64,000 nt of DNA from JAGNGI01 sp035448825 (GTDB lineage: Bacteria > Fidelibacterota > UBA2242). Made by a program: the position numbers and the translations under genes. Under the pieces are notes generated by a model, which had not been told where the DNA came from, did not search any database, and saw only the letters and a list, made by a program, of their open reading frames with translations. This document shows, in pieces, positions 1-8,213 of the stretch (positions are counted from its first letter, which is position 1; each line of letters starts with the position of its first letter). Location: the NCBI GenBank assembly GCA_035448825.1, contig DAOTJS010000001.1:62001-126000 (forward strand), in the 5' to 3' direction.

Positions 1-124
1 ATAAAAATCCGCTTGACTTTTTCTTCTCCGGATATATTCGTTAAGCGTAGATTCATTCCCTCATATAAATTTCTTAGTTTTCATTTCCAAAACCGGTTTT
101 ATATTTTAAATTTCAGCAGTTACG

Positions 125-1423
125 ATGGAAGCCCGCAAATTTTATATCGAAACCTACGGCTGTCAAATGAATGAAGCTGACTCTGAATTAGTTGCCGGAT
201 TACTGCAAGAAGCTAATTATCAGCCGACTGGTTTACCCGAAGAAGCCGATCTGATTCTAATTAATTCTTGTAGCGTTCGCGAAAATGCCGAAAAGCGGGC
301 GCTGGCTCGATTGTCACAATTTAAAAGTTTGAAGAAAAAGAAACCGGAGCTACTATTAGGACTTATCGGTTGTGTCGCTCAGCAAGATTATGATGAAATT
401 CATGATGAGAATCAATTTGTGGATTTAGTTTTGGGTCCGGATTCCTATCGCAATTTACCAGAATACTTAAATCAGAAGCGAGTTCCAGTCGTGGATGTGA
501 ATCTATCGCGCACCGAAGTTTATGATGATCTCATTCCATCTCGCAATAGCGCGGTCAATGCCTGGGTCTCGATTATGCGCGGCTGTAATAAATTTTGTGC
601 TTTTTGCATAGTTCCGTATCTGCGCGGCAGAGAACGCAGTCGCTCACCACAGAGCATTATCAATGAAATTCAGCAAGCACTAAATGAAGGTTATCGAGAA
701 GTAACCTTGCTTGGCCAAAATGTCAATTCCTATCATTACGGCACCTATCGTTTTCCGGAATTGCTTGAGGCAGTTGCTGCCATACCGGGTTTAAGACGCA
801 TTCGTTTTACTTCGCCTCATCCCAGCGATGTTGACGAAAAAATGCTGGCGGTTATGCAATCACATTCCAATATTTGTAAACAAATTCACTTGCCTCTTCA
901 GGCGGGCTCATCTCGGGTCCTAAAGTTAATGAACCGTACCTACGATCAGGCGCATTATCTCAAAGTAGTCGCTATGATTAGAGACTATCTACCCGAGGTC
1001 GCCCTTACAACGGATATTATCGTCGGTTTTCCGGGTGAAACCGAAGCTGATTTTGAACAGACTTTGCAGATAATGCAGTCTGTCAAATTCGACGCGGCTT
1101 TTATGTTCAAATATTCACCGCGTCCGGGAACCAAAGCGGCTAAAATGACCGACGATGTCCCGGAAGAAGAAAAATCGCGCCGCCTGAAAGCCGTTATCCA
1201 GCTTCAAAAAAGTCATACTTTGGAACGTAATAAAGCCTTGGTCGGTACGATTCAGGAAGTATTAATTGATGGAGTCAGCAAGAAGAATCCAGATGAAATG
1301 ATCGGTCGTACCGATTCCAACAAAATCGTTGTGATAAAAGAAGGACATCCTAGAGTCGGTGAGTTTTGTAATGTCCAGATCGAAAAGGCTGTGGGAGTGT
1401 CTTTATTTGGTAAAATCGTTTAA
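125..1423 (+). CDS. miaB: MiaB, tRNA methylthiotransferase
   Basis: Radical-SAM methylthiotransferase that adds the 2-methylthio group to i6A37 of tRNAs reading UNN codons; cytoplasmic. Seen: N-terminal UPF0004 domain with cluster cysteines C13 (TYGCQMN), C49 (NSCSVRENAE) and C83 (IGCVAQ); radical-SAM motif CNKFCAFC at 154-161 supplying C154, C158 and C161; C-terminal TRAM-like region after about residue 370. The 432-residue length is normal for MiaB. The NSCSVRENAE signature favours MiaB over RimO or MtaB. The gene ends 14 bases before lapA and probably opens a four-gene operon (miaB-lapA-lapB-SPOR). About 120 bases of AT-rich non-coding sequence precede it, holding no structure I recognise. 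Confidence 0.96.
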   Translation: MEARKFYIETYGCQMNEADSELVAGLLQEANYQPTGLPEEADLILINSCSVRENAEKRALARLSQFKSLKKKKPELLLGLIGCVAQQDYDEIHDENQFVDLVLGPDSYRNLPEYLNQKRVPVVDVNLSRTEVYDDLIPSRNSAVNAWVSIMRGCNKFCAFCIVPYLRGRERSRSPQSIINEIQQALNEGYREVTLLGQNVNSYHYGTYRFPELLEAVAAIPGLRRIRFTSPHPSDVDEKMLAVMQSHSNICKQIHLPLQAGSSRVLKLMNRTYDQAHYLKVVAMIRDYLPEVALTTDIIVGFPGETEADFEQTLQIMQSVKFDAAFMFKYSPRPGTKAAKMTDDVPEEEKSRRLKAVIQLQKSHTLERNKALVGTIQEVLIDGVSKKNPDEMIGRTDSNKIVVIKEGHPRVGEFCNVQIEKAVGVSLFGKIV

Positions 1424-1437
1424 ATTGTGAGGTGATT

Positions 1438-1764
1438 ATGAAAATTTTACGCTGGGCTGTAACGCTTTTGATTATGTTTTTAATTGTGTTCTTTGTTATC
1501 CAGAACTCAAACTTGAATCCACCAGTGAAAATTCATTTTTTCTGGAAGTCATCCGTGGTTGAAATGGATGTCCTGATTCTGGTCTTTTTGACTTTTATCC
1601 TGGGACTCGTGATTGGCTTTTTAATTACTGGCATCAAGATTCTTGCCAGCAAGAACGAACTGCGGGTTCTATCGAACGACTATAAAAAATTGAAAAAGGA
1701 AGTCGATTTGTTGCGCAATCAGGGACTCGAAGAAACCGAAAATAGTAATTCAAAAACTGAATAA
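1438..1764 (+). CDS. lapA: LapA-domain inner-membrane protein
   Basis: Small membrane protein of the LapA/YciS (DUF1049) family. Seen: two hydrophobic segments (about residues 4-21 and 42-64) followed by a charged coiled-coil tail. The characteristic QNSNLNPPVKIHFFW stretch lies between the two segments. An in-frame GTG lies two codons upstream, but it sits inside the GAGGTGAT ribosome-binding sequence at 1429-1436, so ATG at 1438 is the better start. In enterobacteria LapA works with LapB on LpxC turnover and lipopolysaccharide assembly. The lapB homologue starts 12 bases downstream, which supports the same pairing here; the LPS role is inferred from the family. Confidence 0.85.
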   Translation: MKILRWAVTLLIMFLIVFFVIQNSNLNPPVKIHFFWKSSVVEMDVLILVFLTFILGLVIGFLITGIKILASKNELRVLSNDYKKLKKEVDLLRNQGLEETENSNSKTE

Positions 1765-1776
1765 GCAGGGAAAAAT

Positions 1777-2925
1777 ATGACTTTACTGGATATACTTTTA
1801 ACGCTGGTTTTAATCGGGCTTATTGTATTTATCATAGTCAATTTGACGAACCGACACCGCCTTAGCCGATCAGAGAATTCAGGCAGTCTTTATGCGAGGG
1901 CGCTCAATCATATGTTGCATGGTGAAAATGATACAGCGATCCGCTTGTTTCGGGAGGTGATCCGGACTGACACTGATAACATTGATGCCTACATCAATCT
2001 GGGAATTCTGATGCGCAGGAGCGGCAAGGCTAAAAACGCTATAAAAATTCACGAATCGCTTCTTTATCGGCAGGAAATCAGTAATATCCAGCGTCTGGAA
2101 ATATTACGTAATTTAGTGGAAGATTATATCATTACCGGTGATAGAATCCGTGCCTTAAGTTATGTCGAAAATATCCTGAGTATTGATAAGAAAAATATCT
2201 GGGCTTTAGAGAAAAATCATATTTTGAACCGCGACTTGGGGCGCTGGGAGAAGGCCTCCGAATACCTGGCAATGGCTTTAGAATTAAAAAAGGAGCGCAA
2301 CGACCGGCTTTTAGCGCTGTATAAAGTTCAAGAAGGGCTAGTCAAATATCAGGCGGGTGAATACCATGAAGCCCGTCTAATTTTTCGAAAAGCGCTTAAG
2401 ATTGATCCAAACTGTGAAGCGGCTTATTATTATATTGGTAATTCCTATGTTATGGATCATCGGGAGGCAGATGCAGTCGAAGAGTGGGTAAAATTTGCTG
2501 ATGTAGCACCGCACAAAGCCTATTTGATTTTTAAACCTTTGCAGACGATTCTGTTCAATCTTGGGAATTTTGGAAATATCGAGAGTTTTTATGAAAATCT
2601 CTTGAAGAGATTACCCGATGATCCCAAAACCTTGATTGCTCTGGCCGGTTTTTATGAAAAAAAGGGGAATATAAATAAAGCCATTACTATTCTGGAAGAT
2701 TTAGTCGAAAAAAAACCCGATTTGTCCATTGCGAAAATTAATTTGGCTAAGCTACTAATTGGACAAGCCGAATTGAGTCAGGCTACAACCATTCTCAATG
2801 ATATAATTGAAAAAATGGTTGATACAAAAGAACATATCTGCTCGAATTGTAGCAATCGGAGTCCCGATATTTTGTGGATTTGTCCAGTTTGCGGTATGGC
2901 GGATACTTATTTTACTGAAGCATGA
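1777..2925 (+). CDS. lapB: LapB-like TPR protein with rubredoxin-type zinc ribbon
   Basis: Membrane-anchored tetratricopeptide protein resembling LapB/YciM, which in E. coli brings LpxC to FtsH and so tunes LPS synthesis. Seen: one N-terminal membrane segment (residues about 3-22), a series of TPR-like repeats through residue 340, and a C-terminal metal-binding ribbon with paired cysteines C355/C358 and C369/C372. Length (382 residues) and this architecture match LapB (389 in E. coli) closely. It follows lapA, and its stop overlaps the next start (ATGA), indicating translational coupling. No lpxC or ftsH is in the window, so the LPS-control role rests on family knowledge. Confidence 0.85.
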   Translation: MTLLDILLTLVLIGLIVFIIVNLTNRHRLSRSENSGSLYARALNHMLHGENDTAIRLFREVIRTDTDNIDAYINLGILMRRSGKAKNAIKIHESLLYRQEISNIQRLEILRNLVEDYIITGDRIRALSYVENILSIDKKNIWALEKNHILNRDLGRWEKASEYLAMALELKKERNDRLLALYKVQEGLVKYQAGEYHEARLIFRKALKIDPNCEAAYYYIGNSYVMDHREADAVEEWVKFADVAPHKAYLIFKPLQTILFNLGNFGNIESFYENLLKRLPDDPKTLIALAGFYEKKGNINKAITILEDLVEKKPDLSIAKINLAKLLIGQAELSQATTILNDIIEKMVDTKEHICSNCSNRSPDILWICPVCGMADTYFTEA

Positions 2926-3743
2926 GACGATTCATTTTTCTCGCATTGATTCCGGTCTTTATTTTCGCCCAAAATCTTGGCGAACAAAAACAGAAAATAA
3001 ATGCGGGCGAAATTGATTCCGTAAAAATATTGCTACCAGCATTGATAGCCAAATATCCCGACAATCCCGAACTGCTATTTATTAGTGGAATGATCGAAAC
3101 TGATGGCGAAGCGGCTTTGTTAATTTATCGTGATGTTCTCAGTCGTTTCCCTAATAGCTCGGTAGCTGATGATGCATTTTTAAAAATCATCGAATATTTA
3201 TATGCCAAAGGTTTGTATTCTAAAACAGAAAAATATGCCAGCGAATTGATCAAAACCTACCCGCAATCGGATTTGATTGACAAGGCGGTTTATCTCCGGC
3301 TATGCAGTTTGAATGCCCTTCATCAACGGGATTCCGTTGACTATTATTATAAATATTATTCAGCCCAATATCCGAATCTGGATTTTCATTTTGAAAATTA
3401 CCAAATCGCTTCCAAGCGCTCTACTGTTGAGTCGGGAGAAAAATTCCAGCCGACCGGCAGTCAAAAAACAGCCCAGCCCGCTTTCTCTCCAGCTGTAGAA
3501 AAATCAGAACCGGGAAACTTTACTCTGCAAATGGGTGTTTTTGGTGAGATGGCTAATGCCAGAGAATTGCGCAATAAATTGGAGAGGCTGGGATATTCGG
3601 TTACTTTTCGCCAGGTAGAAAGAGCTGGCCGTAAGTTGACGGCTGTCCTCGTCGGTTCTTTTAAGACAGAAGATGAGGCGCGTGCGGTTGGAAATAAATT
3701 GAAAAGAGATCATAACCTGGATTTTATTGTTGTCAAGCAATAA
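2922..3743 (+). CDS. TPR/SPOR-domain exported protein
   Basis: Exported protein with a peptidoglycan-binding SPOR domain. Seen: signal peptide (residues 1-16, hydrophobic core FIFLALIPVFIFA), helical TPR-like repeats resembling BamD/YbgF-type outer-membrane lipoproteins (about 20-160), a Ser/Pro/Gln-rich linker (165-195), and a C-terminal SPOR domain (about 197-273: FTLQMGVFG..., with the second repeat LTAVLVGSF). SPOR domains bind denuded glycan strands at division sites, so an envelope or division role is likely but unproven. The start overlaps the lapB stop by four bases. No lipobox cysteine is visible. It ends four bases before tRNA-Sec. Confidence 0.75.
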   Translation: MRRFIFLALIPVFIFAQNLGEQKQKINAGEIDSVKILLPALIAKYPDNPELLFISGMIETDGEAALLIYRDVLSRFPNSSVADDAFLKIIEYLYAKGLYSKTEKYASELIKTYPQSDLIDKAVYLRLCSLNALHQRDSVDYYYKYYSAQYPNLDFHFENYQIASKRSTVESGEKFQPTGSQKTAQPAFSPAVEKSEPGNFTLQMGVFGEMANARELRNKLERLGYSVTFRQVERAGRKLTAVLVGSFKTEDEARAVGNKLKRDHNLDFIVVKQ

Positions 3744-3747
3744 AAAT

Positions 3748-3840
3748 GGGAATGAATGCTACCCCGGTGGGGGCCGCGGTCTTCAAAACCGTCGTTCCCG
3801 ATCTAATCGGGAAGCTGGGTTCGACTCCCAGGCATTTCCG
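3748..3840 (+). tRNA. selC: tRNA-Sec (anticodon TCA)
   Basis: 93-base selenocysteine tRNA. Seen: loop CTTCAAA giving anticodon TCA; a stem GCGGT/ACCGT; a long variable arm TTCCCGAT-CTA-ATCGGGAA (8 bp); T-arm CTGGG-TTCGACT-CCCAG; an extended acceptor pairing GGGAATGA with GCATTTCC (seven pairs including one G-T, plus one mismatch at the base); an extended D stem. The layout follows E. coli selC. CCA is not encoded; the 3' bases are G-CA. It implies SelA, SelB, SelD and selenoproteins elsewhere, none of which I find here. Confidence 0.93.
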
Positions 3841-3904
3841 CAAAGTCAAAAATTAGTTGCGTCTGATTTTTCGAGTTATTAATTTCCAGTGATTTTTAAC
3901 AAGT

Positions 3905-3990
3905 GATGGTCCGGGGGTGCTGACCCGTTTGACGGGGCGGCTGAGAATTTACCCTTTGAACCTGATCTGGATAATACCAGCGAAGGGAGT
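3905..3990 (+). promoter_or_regulatory. TPP (THI-box) riboswitch
   Basis: Thiamine-pyrophosphate aptamer in the leader of the following TonB-dependent receptor. Seen in order: GGGGGTGC, the hairpin CCCGT-TTG-ACGGG, the conserved CTGAGA, then ACCCTTTGAACCTGATCTGG (3951-3970), ATAATACCAGCGAAGGGA. All hallmark THI-box blocks are present. The GGGAG at its 3' edge (3985-3989) lies six bases before the ATG at 3995, so it probably doubles as the ribosome-binding site; control by sequestering that site when TPP binds is an inference. Confidence 0.95.
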
Positions 3991-3994
3991 AATT

Positions 3995-6370
3995 ATGCAC
4001 CAAAAAAACCTACCTGCATTTTTCTTCATTCTTTTCATCCTTATTTTAACCGGAGCAAACGCTTTCGGTGAAGAACATTTAATTTTTGGAAAATTAGTAT
4101 CCGAAACAACTGGTCAGCCAGTCGAATCTGCTAATATTTTGCTGGAAGATGGCTCCGGTACATTTGCGGACAAGGACGGCAATTTTCGCATCAAAACATC
4201 GGTTCTGCCGATAAAAGTGACCGTTACTCACATTGCTTTCCGGGATACGTCTTTTTCAGCTAATTCCGAAGATTGCGGTACGATTTACTTAAAGCCGACT
4301 GTAATTACCGGCGAGTATGTTTTCGTTACTGCCACGCGGGCAGTCAAAGGCAAGACACCGGTGGCTTTTTCGGAATTATCCATTGAGGAAATCAAAAGTC
4401 GCTACACCGTAGAAGATGTGCCGATGATTTTGGCTATAGAACCCGGTGTTTATTCCTATAGTGAGAGCGGCAATGGTACCGGCTATTCCTACGTCCAGAT
4501 TCGTGGTTTTGACCAGAGTCGGATTGCGGTGATGTTAAATAACGTTCCTCTGAATGATAATGAAAGTCATCAGGTTTATTGGGTTGATCATGGTGATATT
4601 CTTTCCGACGCGGCTGATGTCCAGATTCAACGCGGTATCGGCAATAGCCTCTACGGTTCGTCGGCTTTCGGCGGATCGATCAATGTTCTGACTACGATTG
4701 GGACTGACCGACCGACGTGTTCGATTGATTTGGGCGGTGGTTCGTATAATACTTCGAAATTACGTCTGAGTGCTTCTTCCGGACAATTACGCGATGGAAA
4801 ATTACGACTTTCAGCCCGTCTCTCGCAGATAGAGTCCGATGGTTACCGCGAATATCATAATACTTTTCAGCGTTCCGGTTCGGCGGGAATAGAATATAAC
4901 GGACAAAATATTTCTCATCAATTCCGGGCGCTTGTCGGTTACCAAAAGAGTAACCTGATGTGGGATGGCGTTCCAGCTGAGTTTATCAATGATCGGGTCA
5001 AACGCCGTTCCGGTTACAAATCGTATATAGATAATTTCCTTCAGCAGGTTTATTCCTTGAATAGCAACTGGCGGATCAGCGAGCATCTGAACTTCTGTAA
5101 TGTCGCTTATCTGGTGAAGGGCGAGGGCTATTATGAGTCGGAAAAATCAGCCGCATATAATCTGGCTTTTGACGATGCATCCGCTCGGGATGAATTTCGG
5201 GATTTTTTGTATTCTTTTAACCTCGATAAGTATTATCCGGCCGATGCGGATAGCCAATCATTGGAATTGACGCGCCGCAAATGGATTGTGAATTCGTATT
5301 GCGGAATTGTACCGACTTTGACATTTATGAATACTAAATACCGTCTGGACATCGGAGGGGAATTGAAATATTATACCGGCAATCATTTTGGTGAAATTTC
5401 CCGATTTTCGGATCAGAATTTGATAGCCCAAATTGGAGAGGGCTGGTATCGCTATTATCGTTATGTCGGGGAAAAGTCAATCGCAACCGGCTTTGTCCAT
5501 TTTACTTTTGAACCGCTAAGGAAATTGAAATTGATAACTGACCTGCAATATCAGCACTTGCAATGGAATCTGGATCAGAAAAAAGTCGGTCATGCGGTTG
5601 GGTATGATATTTCTGCTAAATGGGATTTTCTGAATCCGCGATTAGGAGCGATATATGAATTATCCAATAATATTTCAATTTTTGTTAATTATGGTCGGTC
5701 GCAAAAAGAACCGACTGATGAACAGATAATTGAAGCCGATGATTATTGGAGCGAGCCTCAGAAAGCCGCCGCGGAGTTGATTGATGATTACGAACTGGGC
5801 GCCAACTATCGTGGTAGAAAGCTTGGATTTGATCTGAATCTATATCGGATAAATTATAAAAATGAGCAATTGAAAAATATTGACATCAAGCAGGAAGGCG
5901 AATATGTTTATACTCAGGCGTCGGCAACCATTCATGAGGGATTAGAATGGGAAGCTCGCTATCAATCAAATCCATTCTGGGTATTGACTTTGAACGGAAC
6001 TTTCAGCCGCCATATTTTTCAAAGTGGCTCTAGCAAAGGTAATACGCTACCCAATGTACCGGGTATCCTTTTCAACGCAAGTTTGGATCTTAAGCCGGTG
6101 CAAAATATGACGATTTCAGCGATCATTCGTCACGTCGGCAAACAGTATATTGACGAAGCCAATATCGGAACTATTCCGGCTTACTGGCTTACCGATGTCG
6201 GGCTGAGATTTGCATTCGGTCGGTTTGAAATCGGCGCAAAAATCAATAATTTATTCAACCGGCTTTATTCGACTTACGGCTATGGTTACGAATGGGGTGA
6301 ATATTATGCTTATTATTGGCCGGGGGCGACCCGCAATGCCTTTTTTTCGTTTTCATATCGTTTTGATTAA
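3995..6370 (+). CDS. TonB-dependent receptor under TPP control (likely thiamine or precursor uptake)
   Basis: Outer-membrane active transporter. Seen: signal peptide (hydrophobic FFFILFILILTGANAFG), a carboxypeptidase-regulatory-like beta-sandwich (about residues 30-100, GKLVSETTGQPVESANILL), a plug domain (about 110-230, with YVQIRGFDQSRIAVMLNNVP and the DVQIQRGIGNSLYGSSAFGG segment) and a C-terminal barrel ending in FSFSYRFD with terminal aromatic F. The start is ATG 3995, just after the riboswitch; an upstream in-frame start would lie inside the aptamer. The TPP riboswitch makes thiamine, TPP or a thiamine precursor the likely substrate. No thiamine biosynthesis genes are adjacent. Confidence 0.9.
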   Translation: MHQKNLPAFFFILFILILTGANAFGEEHLIFGKLVSETTGQPVESANILLEDGSGTFADKDGNFRIKTSVLPIKVTVTHIAFRDTSFSANSEDCGTIYLKPTVITGEYVFVTATRAVKGKTPVAFSELSIEEIKSRYTVEDVPMILAIEPGVYSYSESGNGTGYSYVQIRGFDQSRIAVMLNNVPLNDNESHQVYWVDHGDILSDAADVQIQRGIGNSLYGSSAFGGSINVLTTIGTDRPTCSIDLGGGSYNTSKLRLSASSGQLRDGKLRLSARLSQIESDGYREYHNTFQRSGSAGIEYNGQNISHQFRALVGYQKSNLMWDGVPAEFINDRVKRRSGYKSYIDNFLQQVYSLNSNWRISEHLNFCNVAYLVKGEGYYESEKSAAYNLAFDDASARDEFRDFLYSFNLDKYYPADADSQSLELTRRKWIVNSYCGIVPTLTFMNTKYRLDIGGELKYYTGNHFGEISRFSDQNLIAQIGEGWYRYYRYVGEKSIATGFVHFTFEPLRKLKLITDLQYQHLQWNLDQKKVGHAVGYDISAKWDFLNPRLGAIYELSNNISIFVNYGRSQKEPTDEQIIEADDYWSEPQKAAAELIDDYELGANYRGRKLGFDLNLYRINYKNEQLKNIDIKQEGEYVYTQASATIHEGLEWEARYQSNPFWVLTLNGTFSRHIFQSGSSKGNTLPNVPGILFNASLDLKPVQNMTISAIIRHVGKQYIDEANIGTIPAYWLTDVGLRFAFGRFEIGAKINNLFNRLYSTYGYGYEWGEYYAYYWPGATRNAFFSFSYRFD

Positions 6371-6377
6371 AAATATT

Positions 6378-6440
6378 GTAGGACAGGCATTCCTGCCTGT
6401 CTATTTTTACTGAGCTGACAGCCTGGAAAGGCTGTCCTAC
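6378..6440. repeat. Nested inverted repeat between convergent genes, probable bidirectional terminator
   Basis: Two adjacent hairpins whose outer ends are also complementary (GTAGGACAGGC at 6378 against GGCTGTCCTAC ending 6440). Hairpin one is GACAGGCA-TTCC-TGCCTGTC (6382-6401), followed by TATTTTTA. Hairpin two is GACAGCC-TGGAAA-GGCTGTC (6417-6436). It sits in the 77-base gap between the convergent receptor and dctM genes. The T-run suggests termination of the plus-strand transcript; the nested symmetry resembles dispersed palindromic repeats in related genomes. Confidence 0.7.
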
Positions 6441-6447
6441 GAGTTAT

Positions 6448-7719
6448 TTATTGCAGCAATCCGACTAAAAATAAACTCAAATCCGGAATATAAGTAATCA
6501 GAACCAAAGCAATCAGCATAATAAATAGAAACGGCAGAGAAATCCGATAAAGTTCCGTAATGGATTTATCGAACCGATAACTAGCAATGAACAAATTCAA
6601 TCCGATAGGTGGAGTCAGATAGCCGATTTCGAGATTAGTCAGAAAAATAATTCCGAGGTGCACAGGGTTAATACCATAACTGAGAGCAATCGGAACAATC
6701 AGCGGCACAACGATAATGATGGCTGAGAAAATATCGAGCATCATTCCGGTTATTAATAGAAAAATATTCAACACTAACAAAAATGTAATTTTAGAAGAAA
6801 AAACTTGCTGAGCCCAGAGCAGGGCTTTTTGGGGAATTTCAGCGTCAATCAGATAAGCCGTGGCTCCCATCGAACAACTTAAAATGATTAAAATGCCGCC
6901 GACTAACTGCACACTGTCGCGCATAATGCGGGTCAAATCACGCCGAAAAGATAAATCACGGTTCAGTACAAATTCCGCTATCAGTACATAAAAAGCAGTT
7001 ACGGCGGAAGCTTCCACCGCAGTGATGAATCCCCCGTAAATTCCGCCTAGGATAATGACTGGTATCGGCAATTCCCAGACCGTTTCTTTGACCGCTTGCC
7101 CTAAATTCTTCCAGGAAAAAGCCACTCGTTCGCTCTTTTTTAAAATATCATTACGGACGGAATAAATCGAAAGCAGGACAATTAGCAGAATTCCCGGAAT
7201 CAGTCCCGCAATAAAAAGCTGGTCAATAGAAACTGCCGCCACCACACCGTATAAAATCAAAGGCAAACTGGGTGGAAACAATAAGCCAAGTGATCCGGAA
7301 CTGGTAATTAGTCCCAGAGAAAATTTCTCTGAATAGTTATTTTTAAGCAAAATTGGCAGAATCAAACCACCTAAGGCGATGATAGTAATTCCGGATGCAC
7401 CGGTGAAGCAGGTGAAAAGAGCGCAAGTTACGAGTGAGCCGATTGCGACACCGCCGGGTATCCAACCCAGCAGAGCTTCCGCTAAATTCAAAAGCCTTCT
7501 CGGGGCACTGCTTTCGGCTAAAACGTAACCGGCTAGCGTAAATAATGGAATTGCCAGAAGAGTTGGCGCCGAAGTTACTCGGTACATTTCGACGATGACA
7601 ACGGCTGGATCGATTCCCGAAAGGGCGAACTGGATAATTCCGGTAATGCCGATTGCCGCGAAGAGCGGCAGCCCGCACAAAATCAAAACAACTATTAGAA
7701 TTAAAAACAGCAGAGCCAT
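6448..7719 (-). CDS. dctM: TRAP transporter large permease DctM
   Basis: Large membrane subunit of a tripartite ATP-independent periplasmic transporter, a Na+-driven importer of organic acids or related ligands. Seen: about 12 hydrophobic segments over 423 residues, with DctM signatures such as GSLGLLFPPSLPLILYG near residue 145 and YLTPPIGLNLF near residue 370. It overlaps the dctQ stop (ATGA at 7716-7719 in minus orientation), so it is translationally coupled. It is the last gene of a minus-strand operon tatT-dctP-dctQ-dctM. The ligand cannot be read from the permease. Confidence 0.93.
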   Translation of the reverse strand: MALLFLILIVVLILCGLPLFAAIGITGIIQFALSGIDPAVVIVEMYRVTSAPTLLAIPLFTLAGYVLAESSAPRRLLNLAEALLGWIPGGVAIGSLVTCALFTCFTGASGITIIALGGLILPILLKNNYSEKFSLGLITSSGSLGLLFPPSLPLILYGVVAAVSIDQLFIAGLIPGILLIVLLSIYSVRNDILKKSERVAFSWKNLGQAVKETVWELPIPVIILGGIYGGFITAVEASAVTAFYVLIAEFVLNRDLSFRRDLTRIMRDSVQLVGGILIILSCSMGATAYLIDAEIPQKALLWAQQVFSSKITFLLVLNIFLLITGMMLDIFSAIIIVVPLIVPIALSYGINPVHLGIIFLTNLEIGYLTPPIGLNLFIASYRFDKSITELYRISLPFLFIMLIALVLITYIPDLSLFLVGLLQ

Positions 7720-8213
7720 CAGTTTTCAGGAGTTTGCGATTCGTCTATTAAACGCAGAGGAAAAGTCAACGCCAGCAGGAAAAATCCAACTGGCAGAATA
7801 ATTTCAATAATCCAGGCCGGGATAACACCGGCAATCATAGATTGCATGCTTATTTCTAAACGCACGAACTGCCAGGCGTACCAGCTGAGGCAGAAGCAAA
7901 TCGCCGCCGCCGTCAGATTGAGAATCCAGTTTAAAATCCGACGAGCTCGGCCTTTTAATATACGCGGCAGAATGTCAATCGAAATGTGTTTACTGCGCAA
8001 GGTCGTCAATGCAGCCCCACAGAAAGCGATCCACAATACTCCATTGCGCATCAGTTCGTCTATGACGTTTAACCCAATCGCAAAAAAATTGCGCAAAATC
8101 ACCTGTAGGAAAGCCATTCCGACTAAAAATAGCATCAAGGCGACCGCTAAGGCCGAGACAAATTTTTCGATTATAGTTCTAATTTTATTTAGCATGCCCG
8201 GCGCGATATTCAT
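7719..8213 (-). CDS. dctQ: TRAP transporter small permease DctQ
   Basis: Small four-helix membrane subunit that pairs with DctM. Seen: 164 residues with four hydrophobic segments and the family pattern NVIDELMRNGVLWIAFCGAA followed by a short charged loop (RSKHISIDIL). The start is uncertain: ATG at 8213 overlaps dctP by 29 bases, while an internal ATG at 8195 would overlap by 11; neither has a clear ribosome-binding site, so coupling to dctP translation is likely. Encoded between dctP and dctM. Confidence 0.88.
   Translation of the reverse strand: MNIAPGMLNKIRTIIEKFVSALAVALMLFLVGMAFLQVILRNFFAIGLNVIDELMRNGVLWIAFCGAALTTLRSKHISIDILPRILKGRARRILNWILNLTAAAICFCLSWYAWQFVRLEISMQSMIAGVIPAWIIEIILPVGFFLLALTFPLRLIDESQTPEN

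Noticed and set aside
3917..3994. Upstream start for the TPP-controlled receptor
   Set aside because: It lies inside the riboswitch aptamer and would add a hydrophilic leader before the signal peptide.
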